Below, one piece after another: positions 17,724-27,026 of a stretch of 64,000 bases of DNA. The notes under the pieces were generated by a model. That model had not been told where the DNA came from. It ran no database searches and saw nothing but the letters and a program-made list of their open reading frames with translations. This DNA comes from an uncultured Rhizobiaceae group bacterium (GTDB taxonomy: Bacteria > Pseudomonadota > Alphaproteobacteria > Rhizobiales > Rhizobiaceae): contig CALLUS010000014.1 of NCBI GenBank assembly GCA_938010435.1, positions 1 to 64,000 on the forward strand. The letters are read 5' to 3'. The stretch's first letter is position 1, and the number at the start of each line of letters is the position of its first letter. The position numbers and the translations under genes were made by a program.

Positions 17724-18884
17724 CTACGCTGACATGGCGCGGGAAATAATCACGCGCATAATTTCGTTTGTGCCTTCAAGAATTTGATGCACGCGCAAAT
17801 CGCGCACGATCTTCTCAACACCGTAATCTGCCAAATATCCATACCCGCCATGAATTTGCAGTGCTTCATTGGCCACATTAAACCCTGTGTCCGTTGCGAA
17901 GCGTTTGGCCATTGCGCACATTTGGGTCGCGTCAGGTTCTTTTGCGTCCAGCTTTGAAGCGGCTGCATAAAGGAGCATCCGCGCGGCTTCTAGCTCCGTT
18001 GCCATATCGGCCAATTTGAATTGAATGGCTTGAAATTGACCGATCGGCTTTCCAAATGCCTTACGCTCTGAACTGTAAGTTTGCGCCATATCTAGAGCGG
18101 TTTGCGCCCCGCCCATTGAACACGCAGAAATATTCAAACGCCCCCCATCCAACCCGGACATAGCAATGCGAAAGCCCATACCTTCTTCATTAATACGGTT
18201 TTCAGCAGGAATTCGACAATCATCAAATATGACCTGTGCTGTGGGCTGAATATGCCATCCCATTTTTCTTTCCTCGGGTCCAAAAGATAAACCCGGCGTT
18301 CCTTTTTCAACGATGAATGTAGAAACCCCTTTGGAACCTTCACCACCTGTGCGCGCCATGACCAGATAAACATCGTTGACACCCGCGCCGGATATGAACT
18401 GCTTAGTGCCATTCAAAACGTAATCATCACCATCCCGCTTAGCAGTGGTTTTCATCGCCACAGCATCGGACCCACTGCCCGGTTCAGTGAGGCAATAGCT
18501 TGCAATTTTTTCCATAGTCGTCAGTTGAGGCAACCATTTCTGGCGTTGCTCTTCTGATCCATACGTATCAACCATCCACGAAGCCATATTATGAATGGTG
18601 ATGAAAGACGACGTGGCAGGACAGCCTGTTGCCAACGCTTCAAATATCACCGCCGCATCAAGCCGCGAAAGATTTGAGCCCCCCACATCTTCGCGAACAT
18701 AAACACCACCCAATCCAAGTGCTGCCGTTTCGCGAACAACATCTAAAGGCAGATGCCGCTTCTGATCCCACTCCACAGCGAAAGGTGATATTTTTTCAGC
18801 CGCAAACTCCAAAACCATATCGCGCATAGAACGCTGATCTTGATTCAGCGAAAACGGACGTTCTGCAAACGAGACTGTATCCAT
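17724..18884 (-). CDS. Acyl-CoA dehydrogenase, probably isobutyryl-CoA dehydrogenase
   Basis: The 386-residue FAD enzyme has YCLTEPGSGSDAVAMKTTA and the C-terminal IHGGYGYLADYGVEKIVRDLRVHQILEGTNEIMR, where the Glu of EGTNE is the position of the catalytic base in short/medium-chain acyl-CoA dehydrogenases. The SSFITIHNMASWMVDTYG segment resembles isobutyryl-CoA dehydrogenases. It would convert isobutyryl-CoA to methacrylyl-CoA. It is followed by mmsB, which supports a valine role; 2-methylbutyryl-CoA is a possible alternative substrate. Confidence 0.88.
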   Translation of the reverse strand: MDTVSFAERPFSLNQDQRSMRDMVLEFAAEKISPFAVEWDQKRHLPLDVVRETAALGLGGVYVREDVGGSNLSRLDAAVIFEALATGCPATSSFITIHNMASWMVDTYGSEEQRQKWLPQLTTMEKIASYCLTEPGSGSDAVAMKTTAKRDGDDYVLNGTKQFISGAGVNDVYLVMARTGGEGSKGVSTFIVEKGTPGLSFGPEERKMGWHIQPTAQVIFDDCRIPAENRINEEGMGFRIAMSGLDGGRLNISACSMGGAQTALDMAQTYSSERKAFGKPIGQFQAIQFKLADMATELEAARMLLYAAASKLDAKEPDATQMCAMAKRFATDTGFNVANEALQIHGGYGYLADYGVEKIVRDLRVHQILEGTNEIMRVIISRAMSA

Positions 18885-18907
18885 AATGGCACCTACGAAT
18901 GGTTGGA

Positions 18908-20281
18908 CTAAGTATTAAGTTTAGATTGTGCCCCATCAAGCGCCAACTTCACAATAGCTGCCGCTCCATCAATAGTCTCACGTGTCCATGTGAGAGGTGG
19001 AGACAGGATCATTGTATCACCAACCGCGCGCATCATCATCCCGCCTTCAATGGAACGGTCGCGAACAATCGCTGCGGCACTGCCAGAAGGTTCAAAGCGT
19101 TCTTTGGTCCCTTTGTCTTTGACTATTTCAATTGCTACTAAAAGACCGAACCCACGAATTTCGCCAACGAGTGGGTGATCACCAACAACAGATTGAAGAG
19201 TTTTGATGAGATATTCCCCTGTGTCATCACGTACTCGCTCAATCAGACCTTCTTTTTCAATAATATCGATGTTGGCCAAGGCCACAGCGCAAGCCACAGG
19301 ATGTCCTGAATATGTATACCCGTGATAATATTCGCCGTGACTGGCCAGCGTCTTGGCAATCCGATCACCAACCAACACGGCCGACAAAGGCTGATAGCCC
19401 GATGTGATCGCTTTCGCTACGGTGATCGTGTCAGGTTCAATGCCCATACTTTCAGCAGCAAACCAGGCCCCGGTCCGTCCAAAACCAGTGATCACTTCAT
19501 CCAGCATCAACAACACATCGTATTTCCTACAGATGCGCTGGATTTCAGGCCAATAACTGGCGGGCGGAATCTTCACTCCTCCGGCCCCTTGAATAGGTTC
19601 ACCCACAAAAGCCGCAACATTTTCAGCACCGGCTTCTAAAATTGCGTCTTCGACAGCTTTTGCAGCGCGCAGTCCGAAATCATGATCATTCTCGCCTTCA
19701 TGCGCCAATTCATACGCGTAAGGCGCAATGACATGGACAAACCCCGGTAACATCGGCCCGAGCTGTGAATGCATAGCGCCCATCCCACCCATGGATGTCG
19801 CGGCGATTGTGGAACCGTGATAAGCATCATGACGCGAAATAATGATGTGTTTTTCAGGCTTTCCTTCAAGCGCCCAAAAATGGCGTACAGTTCGGATCGC
19901 TGTATCATTGCTCTCTGAACCGGAAGAACCAAAGAACACCTGATTGATATGAGCGGGCGCTAAATCGGCCACACGCTTTGCAAGCAACGCCACTTGCGGA
20001 TGAGTCGTTTTGAAGAATGTGTTGTAATAGGCGAGTTCTTGCATTTGTTCATAAGCTGCACGGGCAAGTTCTTCGCGTCCATATCCGGCATTCACGCACC
20101 ACAGACCCGCCATGGCATCCAATATGGCATTGCCTTCGCTGTCATAAACATAGTTTCCATCAGCGTTAGTGACCACACGCACTCCCTGCTCGCGCAGTTC
20201 ATCGTGATCCGTGAACGGATGTAGGTGATGGGCGTTGTCCATTGATTGCAGTTGTTCAGTGGAGAAGTTTTTATAAGCCAT
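18908..20281 (-). CDS. Class III aminotransferase, omega-amino acid:pyruvate type
   Basis: The 457-residue PLP enzyme has DAMAGLWCVNAGYGREELARAA, FFGSSGSESNDTAIRTVRH, LMLDEVITGFGRTGAWFA and the PLP-lysine region ITVAKAITSGYQPLSAVLV. This is the pattern of omega-amino acid (beta-alanine, putrescine, taurine) to pyruvate aminotransferases. The exact amine donor cannot be read from sequence. It precedes the acyl-CoA dehydrogenase and mmsB genes in the same direction (23-base gap), so a role in 3-aminoisobutyrate or beta-alanine breakdown is plausible. Confidence 0.88.
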   Translation of the reverse strand: MAYKNFSTEQLQSMDNAHHLHPFTDHDELREQGVRVVTNADGNYVYDSEGNAILDAMAGLWCVNAGYGREELARAAYEQMQELAYYNTFFKTTHPQVALLAKRVADLAPAHINQVFFGSSGSESNDTAIRTVRHFWALEGKPEKHIIISRHDAYHGSTIAATSMGGMGAMHSQLGPMLPGFVHVIAPYAYELAHEGENDHDFGLRAAKAVEDAILEAGAENVAAFVGEPIQGAGGVKIPPASYWPEIQRICRKYDVLLMLDEVITGFGRTGAWFAAESMGIEPDTITVAKAITSGYQPLSAVLVGDRIAKTLASHGEYYHGYTYSGHPVACAVALANIDIIEKEGLIERVRDDTGEYLIKTLQSVVGDHPLVGEIRGFGLLVAIEIVKDKGTKERFEPSGSAAAIVRDRSIEGGMMMRAVGDTMILSPPLTWTRETIDGAAAIVKLALDGAQSKLNT

Positions 20282-20589
20282 AATGTTTTCGCAATTTGAG
20301 TTGGTTTCTTAAATGATGTTTCAGATCAACCAACTCACTGGGGCGAATATCCAATACGCGCGCACATTTCCAACAACAGACTATGCGCGGATATCGAACT
20401 GAAAATAGGCACCCAATTCATCTTCAAATATCCGTTTCAGCAAAACACTCTAGAGCAATCAACGCGCTATTCTTAACGCTTGATTCACTACGATTTAAAT
20501 CAGTTTGTCAAAACAGCATCAATGAAAGATGTCCTTAAGTTAGCAAATTCTAAATTGTAGGCTCACGCCCCGAATAATTGGAATTTGTT
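20282..20589. other. Divergent intergenic region, no gene seen
   Basis: This 308-base gap separates the minus-strand aminotransferase from the plus-strand FecR-like gene and must hold promoters for both. It is AT-rich near 20440-20580. I saw no ORF, RNA signature or strong repeat. Confidence 0.5.
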
Positions 20590-21336
20590 ATGCGTACATT
20601 TTTAAAAGCAGTGCTGTTAGGCTTAGTATATTTTATAATAGCAAGCACTGCGCATTCACAGTCTTGGACTGTGAAGAATGTTAAAAACAAAGCCTATTCT
20701 GCGTCATCCATTAAAACATCAAAAAAATTGCGCCGTGGTACTAAACTTAAACCACGCAGCTGGGTCGAAACCAAAGCTGGATCAGAGATCACTCTCTTCA
20801 GCAAAGGAAATGTTGTTGTCGTTGCGCCAAACTCTAAGTTGCAGTTGACTAACACTCATAAAATTTTCGTTCGATACGGAAAAGTCAACATCAAAACATC
20901 GACAAGCGGTCTAAAGATCTCAACATCTCGTTTAACGGTTCGTAGCAAGAACGCACGCTTTGCCCTATCTGCCAAAGGCCGCAAAGCAATTGTAAAAGTG
21001 TCACTCGGAGCAGTGGATGTGAAAACATCTATCTTTGCCAGAACAAAGAAAGTTGCTGCCGGCAAGACATTTAATTCCGGTAACAACAGCACTTTTTCAA
21101 GTGCAGGGTTTGCAAGACCAAACGGGAACGATCTAACTGCATCAACTTCAAAAGCAAGAAGTCGCAACACGGCTTCTATATCGCCTCCAGTCTCAAACGA
21201 ACCATCTATTTCGCCACCAGTATCGAACGAGCCGTCGATTTCCACTCAACCGTCGATCTCTCCCTCAATCTCGAGCGAATCATCATTTGAAGCACCGCGG
21301 TCAGAAGACAACCCGGGCGTCACCCGAAGTGAATAA
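20590..21336 (+). CDS. FecR-domain exported protein with Ser/Pro repeat tail
   Basis: The 248-residue protein starts with a signal peptide (MRTFLKAVLLGLVYFIIASTAHSQS). A basic FecR-like beta-rich domain follows (residues about 25-150; GTKLKPRSWVETKAGSEITLF and LKISTSRLTVRSKNARFALSAKG are typical FecR folds without the usual regulator helix). A low-complexity tail repeats SISPPVSNEP near residues 194-220. It is probably periplasmic or cell-surface. The ATG at 20590 is chosen over a TTG four codons earlier because it begins the signal peptide. A strong terminator follows. Specific function is unknown. Confidence 0.75.
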   Translation: MRTFLKAVLLGLVYFIIASTAHSQSWTVKNVKNKAYSASSIKTSKKLRRGTKLKPRSWVETKAGSEITLFSKGNVVVVAPNSKLQLTNTHKIFVRYGKVNIKTSTSGLKISTSRLTVRSKNARFALSAKGRKAIVKVSLGAVDVKTSIFARTKKVAAGKTFNSGNNSTFSSAGFARPNGNDLTASTSKARSRNTASISPPVSNEPSISPPVSNEPSISTQPSISPSISSESSFEAPRSEDNPGVTRSE

Positions 21337-21358
21337 GCATCAAATATACTGACAATCC

Positions 21359-21400
21359 AATCCCATTCAACGGCAGCGTTGGGTGGGATTTTTGTTTTTT
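21359..21400 (+). terminator. Rho-independent terminator after the FecR-like gene
   Basis: Arms 21359-21372 and 21377-21390 pair over 14 bases with two G-T pairs and a 4-base loop, followed by TTTTGTTTTTT. This is a strong intrinsic terminator. Confidence 0.9.
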
Positions 21401-21501
21401 GGGCCACAATCACGTAATTATCGAATTTAGTGGTTCCATTGGTGTTTTTAAGCTAATTGCGGAAGCAAGATCCTACACCTGTTAAATAAGACCGAAAAGC
21501 C

Positions 21502-22206
21502 TTGTCCCAACCAGATCAAACAGCCTGTCCAATACTCGCCCGGCAAAGCGAAAATGGACTCGAGTTATTGGCTTTCCGTCACCCGTATACGGGAACACAA
21601 TTGGTGCGAGGTTCAATCAAGGAAGATAAGACCCCTCAAGAAACCGCCGCAAGTGCATTGTTAGAGACAAGTGGTATTTCTCTCGAAGGCGTACCGTTGA
21701 GTCTAGGGACATCAAACGGAGTTGTGCCAAGAGAAACTTGGAATTTTTTCTTGTTTGCCTGCCCACCTTTGGCTGAAAATTGGGAGCATCACTGCATTGA
21801 TGACGATGGACATAATTGTAAGTTTTTCTGGCAGCCTGCTGAGGAATATCTTGAAGGCGACTGGCCTGCGCCATTCATCCGCGCGCTGCGATTTGCCGTT
21901 GGAAAAATCGACAAATTATCGCCCAAACAAAAAGACCAATACTGCGAAGTTCAACATCCCGAGATTGCAAATCTCATTTTGAAACAGTTGGACAAAATTA
22001 AAGATGGTCGCCCGGTTGATCCAAAAGTTGTGGCTATCGCCATGGCGGGCACAGATGAAAAAAAGTGGCGAAAACTCATGCTACAAATAAAGTCCGAGGC
22101 CGTCAAACTGGCTCTCAACGGAAAGATCTCCGTATTGCGCAAGGGAAAACCAGTATTGGGTGCAGACTTCAAGGGATTGTATAAAATCGGACCATTGAAG
22201 GAATAG
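21502..22206 (+). CDS. Degenerate Nudix domain fused to DUF3253-like domain
   Basis: The 234-residue product has an N-terminal Nudix-like fold (residues about 10-130) whose Nudix box, starting GSIKEDKTPQETAA, lacks the conserved Arg and most catalytic glutamates (the REUxEE core reads SALLET), so hydrolase activity is doubtful. The C-terminal part (about 158-232; DPKVVAIAMAGTDEKKWRKL, ISVLRKGKPV) resembles DUF3253, a small winged-helix-like domain. The start is a TTG at 21502; an in-frame stop lies 12 bases upstream of it and no ATG is available. It stands alone between two exported-protein genes. Function unknown. Confidence 0.6.
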   Translation: MSQPDQTACPILARQSENGLELLAFRHPYTGTQLVRGSIKEDKTPQETAASALLETSGISLEGVPLSLGTSNGVVPRETWNFFLFACPPLAENWEHHCIDDDGHNCKFFWQPAEEYLEGDWPAPFIRALRFAVGKIDKLSPKQKDQYCEVQHPEIANLILKQLDKIKDGRPVDPKVVAIAMAGTDEKKWRKLMLQIKSEAVKLALNGKISVLRKGKPVLGADFKGLYKIGPLKE

Positions 22207-22283
22207 CCTGCAAAAGTTTTTTGACATTACAGCCGCGAACAGGTTGAGTTGACCTAACGAGACCTCACCCGTGGAGAGACGCG

Positions 22284-23636
22284 ATGCAAAACTTTTGGAA
22301 ACCTCTGACTCTGGTGATTTACCTCTTGAGTCTTGTGGTCACAGGGTCCGCAAATGCGCAACTTCAAATCGATTTGGGCAGTGATGATCAAGTGTTTCGC
22401 ATTTTGCGAAGCGCAGGGTATTCAAACCCGACTGTTACCAAACGATCCCTCACCATCATTCGCTCCGAAGCATGTAAAGACGGCAAGAAATATCTTGTGA
22501 AAGTCAGTATTCTGGGCCGCATCACCAGTCGATCTGAAATTGGGACCTGCCAAACACGTCAGCAAATTGCAGCATTTTCCGAGAGACAAGTTCGACAAAC
22601 ACTGAAAAGCAATCGCTATACCAATATAGAAACCCGCGGTGCTCGTGGTGGCATTCAGGCAATCGCCTGTCGCAATGGCCGTAAGTTTGAGATTTTTTTC
22701 AACCGCCAAGGCAAGGTCCTGGCCAGAAACGATCTTGGATACTGCGCTCCCCAAAAACTCAGCAATGACCAAATCATCAAGTCTCTCCAGAATGCAGGGT
22801 ATCGCCGCGTTGAAGTGATTGAAAGCAGCCCTTCCCGCTATTTGGCAGAAGCCTGTGGGGATTCACGAAAGTATCGCCTGCGCTTGAACAACAGAGCCAA
22901 AGTCGAAGATCGACGTGTTATCGGAAATTGCAGACGTGCATTCTCTCCGGATGGCATTGCCAGCCTGCTAAAAGAACGCGGCTACACCAAAGTCCAGATC
23001 ACACAAAGAAACTCCACTCCTTACCAAGCTTTGGCTTGTCGCGATAATGACAAATACGAAGTGACAATCGGGCGTCGTGGTCGCATTCGCAATGAGAAAA
23101 TTATAGGAACATGTCGCCAAAGATTTGATGCGAGAACTTTATCTAAGTTGATGCAACAGCGTGGATATGACCGGATCAAAATCGTGCGTTCGAATCGTGC
23201 TCCTTATCTCGCAGAAGGTTGCAAAGGCGATGCACTGCAAGAAATTCAAGTTGGCAAATTTGGCAAAGTCTTGCGCGAATACCGTATCGGAAAATGTGGA
23301 CGTCCCCTCACCCGCAATGCTCTGGCATCAACGATCGTAAAAGCTGGCAGAGTGATCGTTCGCCTAGACAAAACTCGCACCGGTTGGTCATCACAAGAGT
23401 GCCGCCAAGATAAGAACGTTCTTGTCAATTATGATCCCTACGGTCAGCAAACTAACATTCGTGCTGATGGAAATTGTCGTTCGGAAACAGTGCTCAACGT
23501 GTTGCGCACACTGGAAAGCCGCGGCGCACGACGTGTTCAAGCCTTCGTTGAAGGCTGTTTCGACGGCGGAAAATACCGCTGGAGCTTCGACCGTCTCGGC
23601 AACCGAACAGACCGCACACGAGTTGGAAACTGCTAA
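22284..23636 (+). CDS. Exported protein with seven Cys-containing repeats
   Basis: The 450-residue protein has a signal peptide (MQNFWKPLTLVIYLLSLVVTGSANAQ) followed by seven imperfect units of about 50-65 residues. Each has the pattern hydrophobic helix with GY (for example ILRSAGY, SLQNAGY, LLKERGY, LMQQRGY), a beta-hairpin, a Cys before a basic Lys/Arg-Tyr strand (ACRNGRKFEI, ACGDSRKYRL, ACRDNDKYEV), G-K/R turns and a closing IG-x-C. The two Cys per repeat suggest a disulfide in each unit. The layout resembles PepSY-like modules, but I do not recognise a family for the whole. It is predicted periplasmic. A GGAGAG site precedes the ATG. Confidence 0.75.
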   Translation: MQNFWKPLTLVIYLLSLVVTGSANAQLQIDLGSDDQVFRILRSAGYSNPTVTKRSLTIIRSEACKDGKKYLVKVSILGRITSRSEIGTCQTRQQIAAFSERQVRQTLKSNRYTNIETRGARGGIQAIACRNGRKFEIFFNRQGKVLARNDLGYCAPQKLSNDQIIKSLQNAGYRRVEVIESSPSRYLAEACGDSRKYRLRLNNRAKVEDRRVIGNCRRAFSPDGIASLLKERGYTKVQITQRNSTPYQALACRDNDKYEVTIGRRGRIRNEKIIGTCRQRFDARTLSKLMQQRGYDRIKIVRSNRAPYLAEGCKGDALQEIQVGKFGKVLREYRIGKCGRPLTRNALASTIVKAGRVIVRLDKTRTGWSSQECRQDKNVLVNYDPYGQQTNIRADGNCRSETVLNVLRTLESRGARRVQAFVEGCFDGGKYRWSFDRLGNRTDRTRVGNC

Positions 23637-23671
23637 CGTGGCAAATTAGCATAGGCGCGTAGCTACCAAAC

Positions 23672-24280
23672 TCAAACCAATCCTGCTGATTTCGCAAAAG
23701 GATCTCGACTGGCATCCTTATGCCATTCGTATTCGCAGCCCATCGCTATTCTGTCTGCCATCTCCATGCCAAAAAGATCGGCCATAACAGCGAGTGCCAT
23801 GTCCATCCCTGCGGACACACCCGAGGACGTGAAAAACTTTCCGTCTTCTACCCATCGTGCCTGTTTCACCCATTCAACATTCGGCGCAAGCGGAACAGTT
23901 TTGGTAAAATCAAGTTTGTTGGTTGTGGCTTTGCGACCATCTAAAACACCGGTCATGCCCAACAACACGGTGCCTGTACAAACCGCCATCACACGCTCAG
24001 CATTTGCAGAAGCTTCTCTGATCCACTGCATGAGTTCTTCATCCTTAGCCTCGTCCAATGCGGAATCGCCACCGGGGATAAAAAGTAGATCATAGTCGTT
24101 TTTCTCAGCGATCGTTTTATCAATGACGATACGCTGGCCGTGTACGCTTGGTACCGGATCACTCCCCTTTGCAACTGTGATGATTTCTATTTCGTTTCCA
24201 AAACCACCCAACATTTCCATGGGGCCAAAATAGTCAAGTGTCTCAAAACGGGGGAAGACAAGTGCTGCGAGAGTTTTCAT
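23672..24280 (-). CDS. DJ-1/PfpI family protein
   Basis: The 202-residue product has the class I amidotransferase-like fold of the DJ-1/PfpI superfamily. FIPGGDSALDEAKDE (near residue 67) and the nucleophile elbow AVCTGTVLLGMTGVLDGRKATTNK (Cys about residue 100) are characteristic, and FTSSGVSAGMDMALAVM follows the AraC-type GlxA and isonitrile hydratase pattern. Isonitrile hydratases are one functional group; the substrate here is not decidable. A GlxA-type regulator with the same fold lies 336 bases away on the other strand, which may regulate it. Confidence 0.82.
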   Translation of the reverse strand: MKTLAALVFPRFETLDYFGPMEMLGGFGNEIEIITVAKGSDPVPSVHGQRIVIDKTIAEKNDYDLLFIPGGDSALDEAKDEELMQWIREASANAERVMAVCTGTVLLGMTGVLDGRKATTNKLDFTKTVPLAPNVEWVKQARWVEDGKFFTSSGVSAGMDMALAVMADLFGMEMADRIAMGCEYEWHKDASRDPFAKSAGLV

Positions 24281-24298
24281 GGTGCTGGTATCCTGTCT

Positions 24299-24553
24299 TT
24301 AGGTCTTCAGGTGCGCGCATGCGGCGTGATCTTTGACAAATCGTTCATTTGAAGCGGGGAATTTGACCAAAAGGTTCGGTGGCCGAATGGGACGGCGCAA
24401 AAGTTCACCACCACAATTGGGGCATGTGCTGTCAAAGACCATTTCAGCACAGTCCTTGCAGAAAGTGCATTCAAATGAACAACAGCGGGCATCTTGGCTA
24501 TCTGGTGGCAGGTCCACATCACAGCATTCGCAATTGGGTTTCAATTTCAACAT
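24299..24553 (-). CDS. DUF1272 domain zinc-ribbon-like protein
   Basis: The 84-residue product has nine cysteines in a pattern of CECC, CC, CTFCKDCAE and CPNCGGEL, matching the DUF1272 family of small Cys-rich, presumably zinc-binding proteins. Molecular function is unknown. Its start is 63 bases from the divergent GlxA-type regulator gene, and its end is 18 bases before the DJ-1/PfpI gene in the same direction, so the two probably form an operon. Confidence 0.82.
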   Translation of the reverse strand: MLKLKPNCECCDVDLPPDSQDARCCSFECTFCKDCAEMVFDSTCPNCGGELLRRPIRPPNLLVKFPASNERFVKDHAACAHLKT

Positions 24554-24616
24554 AAGCTGATCCTTTCCGGTTGCTGTAACTAGACTAGCCGATGTGATTT
24601 TGGCAGAAATGACAAT

Positions 24617-25645
24617 ATGACCTCTTTTTCTGCCAAATTATCCAACGATACGTCTGCCCTTCAATCGAACCAGATGAATGTGGTGTTCATTGTCTATCCA
24701 GACATCGTGCTTCTTGATCTTGTTGGACCTCTGCAGGTATTCACCCATGCCCGCAAGAACACGTCTAGCGCCCAAGCTTATAAAATCCACATCGTCTCCT
24801 TTAATGGCGGCAACACGGAAACCAACACAATTCTGCAAATCGACAGCGAACCGCTGGCCGATTGGTTTGGAAAATATAGAAAGACACCTATCCACACATT
24901 GGTGGCCGTAGGTGGAGACGGTGCACCCGTAGCCGTCCTCAACCAGCCCTTTATCGATCAGTTCAAACAATTGGCTGAACGATCCCAACGGGTCTGTTCC
25001 GTATGTTCAGGCACTTTTGTTTTGGCGGCGGCGGGCTTGCTGGATAATCGTCGCGCCGTTACCCATTGGGAAGACTGTGAAAATCTCGCAGCACAATATC
25101 CAAACGTGAATGTGGAAGTTGATCCGATCTATATAAAGGACGGCACTATCTGGACTTCCGCAGGCATCACAGCTGGCATCGATATGGCCCTTGCGATCAT
25201 CAAAGAAGATTTGGGCACATCCGCAGCGATAGAAATGGCCCGATCATTGGTGACACCTATGGTGCGTTCAGGCGGCCAATCCCAATTCAGCCCAGAGTTA
25301 GACAGACAGGCGCGCGACACCGAAGGCCGCTTTGGACCACTTCATGAGTGGATAAAAGCAAACCTTCAACAAAAGATCTCAGTGGACGACATGGCCGAAC
25401 ACTGTGGCATGAGTTCGCGAAATTTCTCGCGTCAGTACACGGTAACAATGGACACTTCACCTGCAAAGGCCGTAGAATCCATTCGCGTAGACGCCGCACG
25501 CGACCTCTTGAGGTCATCGAAAGAAAGCATCAAAACAATTGCTGCTCAATGCGGCTTTCAAGACGACGAACGGATGCGCCGGGCATTCCTAAGACAAATA
25601 AAAACCACCCCATCCCAATACCGCACCCAATTTCAAACGCAGTGA
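24617..25645 (+). CDS. GlxA-type AraC-family transcriptional regulator
   Basis: The 342-residue protein has an N-terminal DJ-1/PfpI-like sensor domain (residues about 20-200; VFIVYPDIVLLDLVGPLQVF, VCSVCSGTFVLAAAGLLDNRRAVTHW, WTSAGITAGIDMALAII) and a C-terminal AraC DNA-binding domain (about 235-335; SVDDMAEHCGMSSRNFSRQY, SIKTIAAQCGFQDDERMRRAF). This is the GlxA layout. It is divergent from the DUF1272-PfpI pair with a 63-base gap, an arrangement suggesting it controls them. Confidence 0.9.
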   Translation: MTSFSAKLSNDTSALQSNQMNVVFIVYPDIVLLDLVGPLQVFTHARKNTSSAQAYKIHIVSFNGGNTETNTILQIDSEPLADWFGKYRKTPIHTLVAVGGDGAPVAVLNQPFIDQFKQLAERSQRVCSVCSGTFVLAAAGLLDNRRAVTHWEDCENLAAQYPNVNVEVDPIYIKDGTIWTSAGITAGIDMALAIIKEDLGTSAAIEMARSLVTPMVRSGGQSQFSPELDRQARDTEGRFGPLHEWIKANLQQKISVDDMAEHCGMSSRNFSRQYTVTMDTSPAKAVESIRVDAARDLLRSSKESIKTIAAQCGFQDDERMRRAFLRQIKTTPSQYRTQFQTQ

Positions 25646-26001
25646 GGTTGGCAAATTACTTAAGATGAACAGATTTCAAACAATACCCGGATGTCTGCAT
25701 TGAGCCCAATTATACCAAGGTGGACATGTCGCTGTCTGGCCGGAACAGTTGGTAAATTCCACGCAAAGTTCGCCCTATGCAGATATTGGCTAGATCTTCA
25801 CACTTGGCTTTGCTGACCTGTTGATATTTGACGAATTATTGACGTGCGAAGCAGCGGTACATGCCGAGGCATGTCAATTTCTATAGTTGATGGCATGAAA
25901 TTTCTGCGTTGCCTTCAAGCGTAACTATTTCTAGATCTCTTTTTAGCTACTCTCGGTGACGTTTTTAATCGATTTTTGCTTGGAACTATATTCCCGCTGG
26001 A
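25646..26001. other. Intergenic region, no gene seen
   Basis: This 356-base stretch between the GlxA regulator and a membrane protein gene shows no convincing ORF. It holds a short hairpin, ACATGCC-GA-GGCATGT (near 25859-25874), without a T-run. Base composition is more AT-rich than the neighbouring operons. Confidence 0.5.
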
Positions 26002-26616
26002 TCATGTTTTTTCAGTTTTACCTAAAGGGACAGCTTGTAGTCCTTCGGACTCCTCTACTGAAATTTGCTCGTTCGCAGGTTTGTTTTCTTCATTGCCTTG
26101 ACTTGAGAACTGTTTAGTCAACTTCTCCATAAAATCAGGAATTAGTCGTTCAGAAAATCCTGCAGCAAATGACCAGATTAGCAATTTACCAATATCCGAA
26201 GGCTTGAAGTCGCCGTCAAAATAGTAACTATCTACGCTGAAAGTGGGAAACAGGCTCCCATTTATGAATCCCCCAAGAAATATAGCTAAAGTCACGGTCC
26301 CAAGGATAGTCGAGAATATTGCAAACACAGTAAAAAGAGTGCGATCAATCCGTGCTGTTAAGAAAGAAGATTGATCTACCTTGCGCACGAAAAAACTCAT
26401 CCACAAGCCAAGACTCGAACCAAATATCGAGATGGTTACAATGGAAAGCCATATCAACCCATAATAGAGGTCTCTTGAAATGAAAGCGACTTCTGGATCT
26501 TCTGCCTCGGTCAAGCCAAACGCCCTAAACAATATCACTGCCAATATAGGAATTGCCAATATTGATACAAAAATTAGAAATCTTTGGTGAAATTGTTGCG
26601 CAATTCGTGTATTCAT
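26002..26616 (-). CDS. Hypothetical membrane protein
   Basis: I do not recognise this 204-residue protein. It has about four predicted transmembrane helices (near residues 15-35, 48-70, 95-120 and a shorter hydrophobic segment near 155) and a polar, Glu/Lys-rich C-terminal tail. The segment DIGKLLIWSFAAGFSERLIPDFMEKL near residues 141-166 (split here by memory of its parts) is striking and might be conserved. The ATG at 26616 has a G-rich Shine-Dalgarno-like run (GGGGGG) just upstream. It is isolated in a low-density accessory stretch. Confidence 0.6.
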   Translation of the reverse strand: MNTRIAQQFHQRFLIFVSILAIPILAVILFRAFGLTEAEDPEVAFISRDLYYGLIWLSIVTISIFGSSLGLWMSFFVRKVDQSSFLTARIDRTLFTVFAIFSTILGTVTLAIFLGGFINGSLFPTFSVDSYYFDGDFKPSDIGKLLIWSFAAGFSERLIPDFMEKLTKQFSSQGNEENKPANEQISVEESEGLQAVPLGKTEKT

Positions 26617-27026
26617 ATTCCCCCCAAACAATATCAAGAATGCAATTCGCCTATGTCAAGCAAGCGTGACTGACCCCACACCTCCAAACAATAGATACCG
26701 GCAACGAAAGTCAAACTCGATACGCGAGATACTCCTAGAATATTTGTAGCTAAATTTGGTTAGCGAGACATAGCGGACTGAAAAAATAGGTATAAACCTT
26801 TTCCTTATATCGTTAGAGACGGATCTTGGCACTTCACGAGGCTGATATGGATGTCGTTGATTGAATAATCGCCATATTCTCAAAAGGCAAAATGTCCGCA
26901 CTCCCGACCTTGGACGCGGCTGAACAACAATTGTATCAGCTGTTCAATTGTTGTTTGACTGACCTATTGAGAGCATCAAACCGTTACATAAAGACACTAG
27001 AAGTATTACTCATTTAGGAGGTCACG
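26617..27026. other. Intergenic region with an 11-bp inverted repeat
   Basis: This 410-base gap holds no gene that I can support; an 81-codon minus-strand frame (26656-26901) looks random. Near its end is a perfect inverted repeat, arms 26923-26933 and 26945-26955 (AACAACAATTG and its complement, 11-base spacer), about 70 bases upstream of the protease gene, which could be an operator. Confidence 0.5.

Noticed and set aside
26656-26901. 81-codon minus-strand frame in the intergenic region
   Set aside because: Random-looking composition and no ribosome site or similarity.
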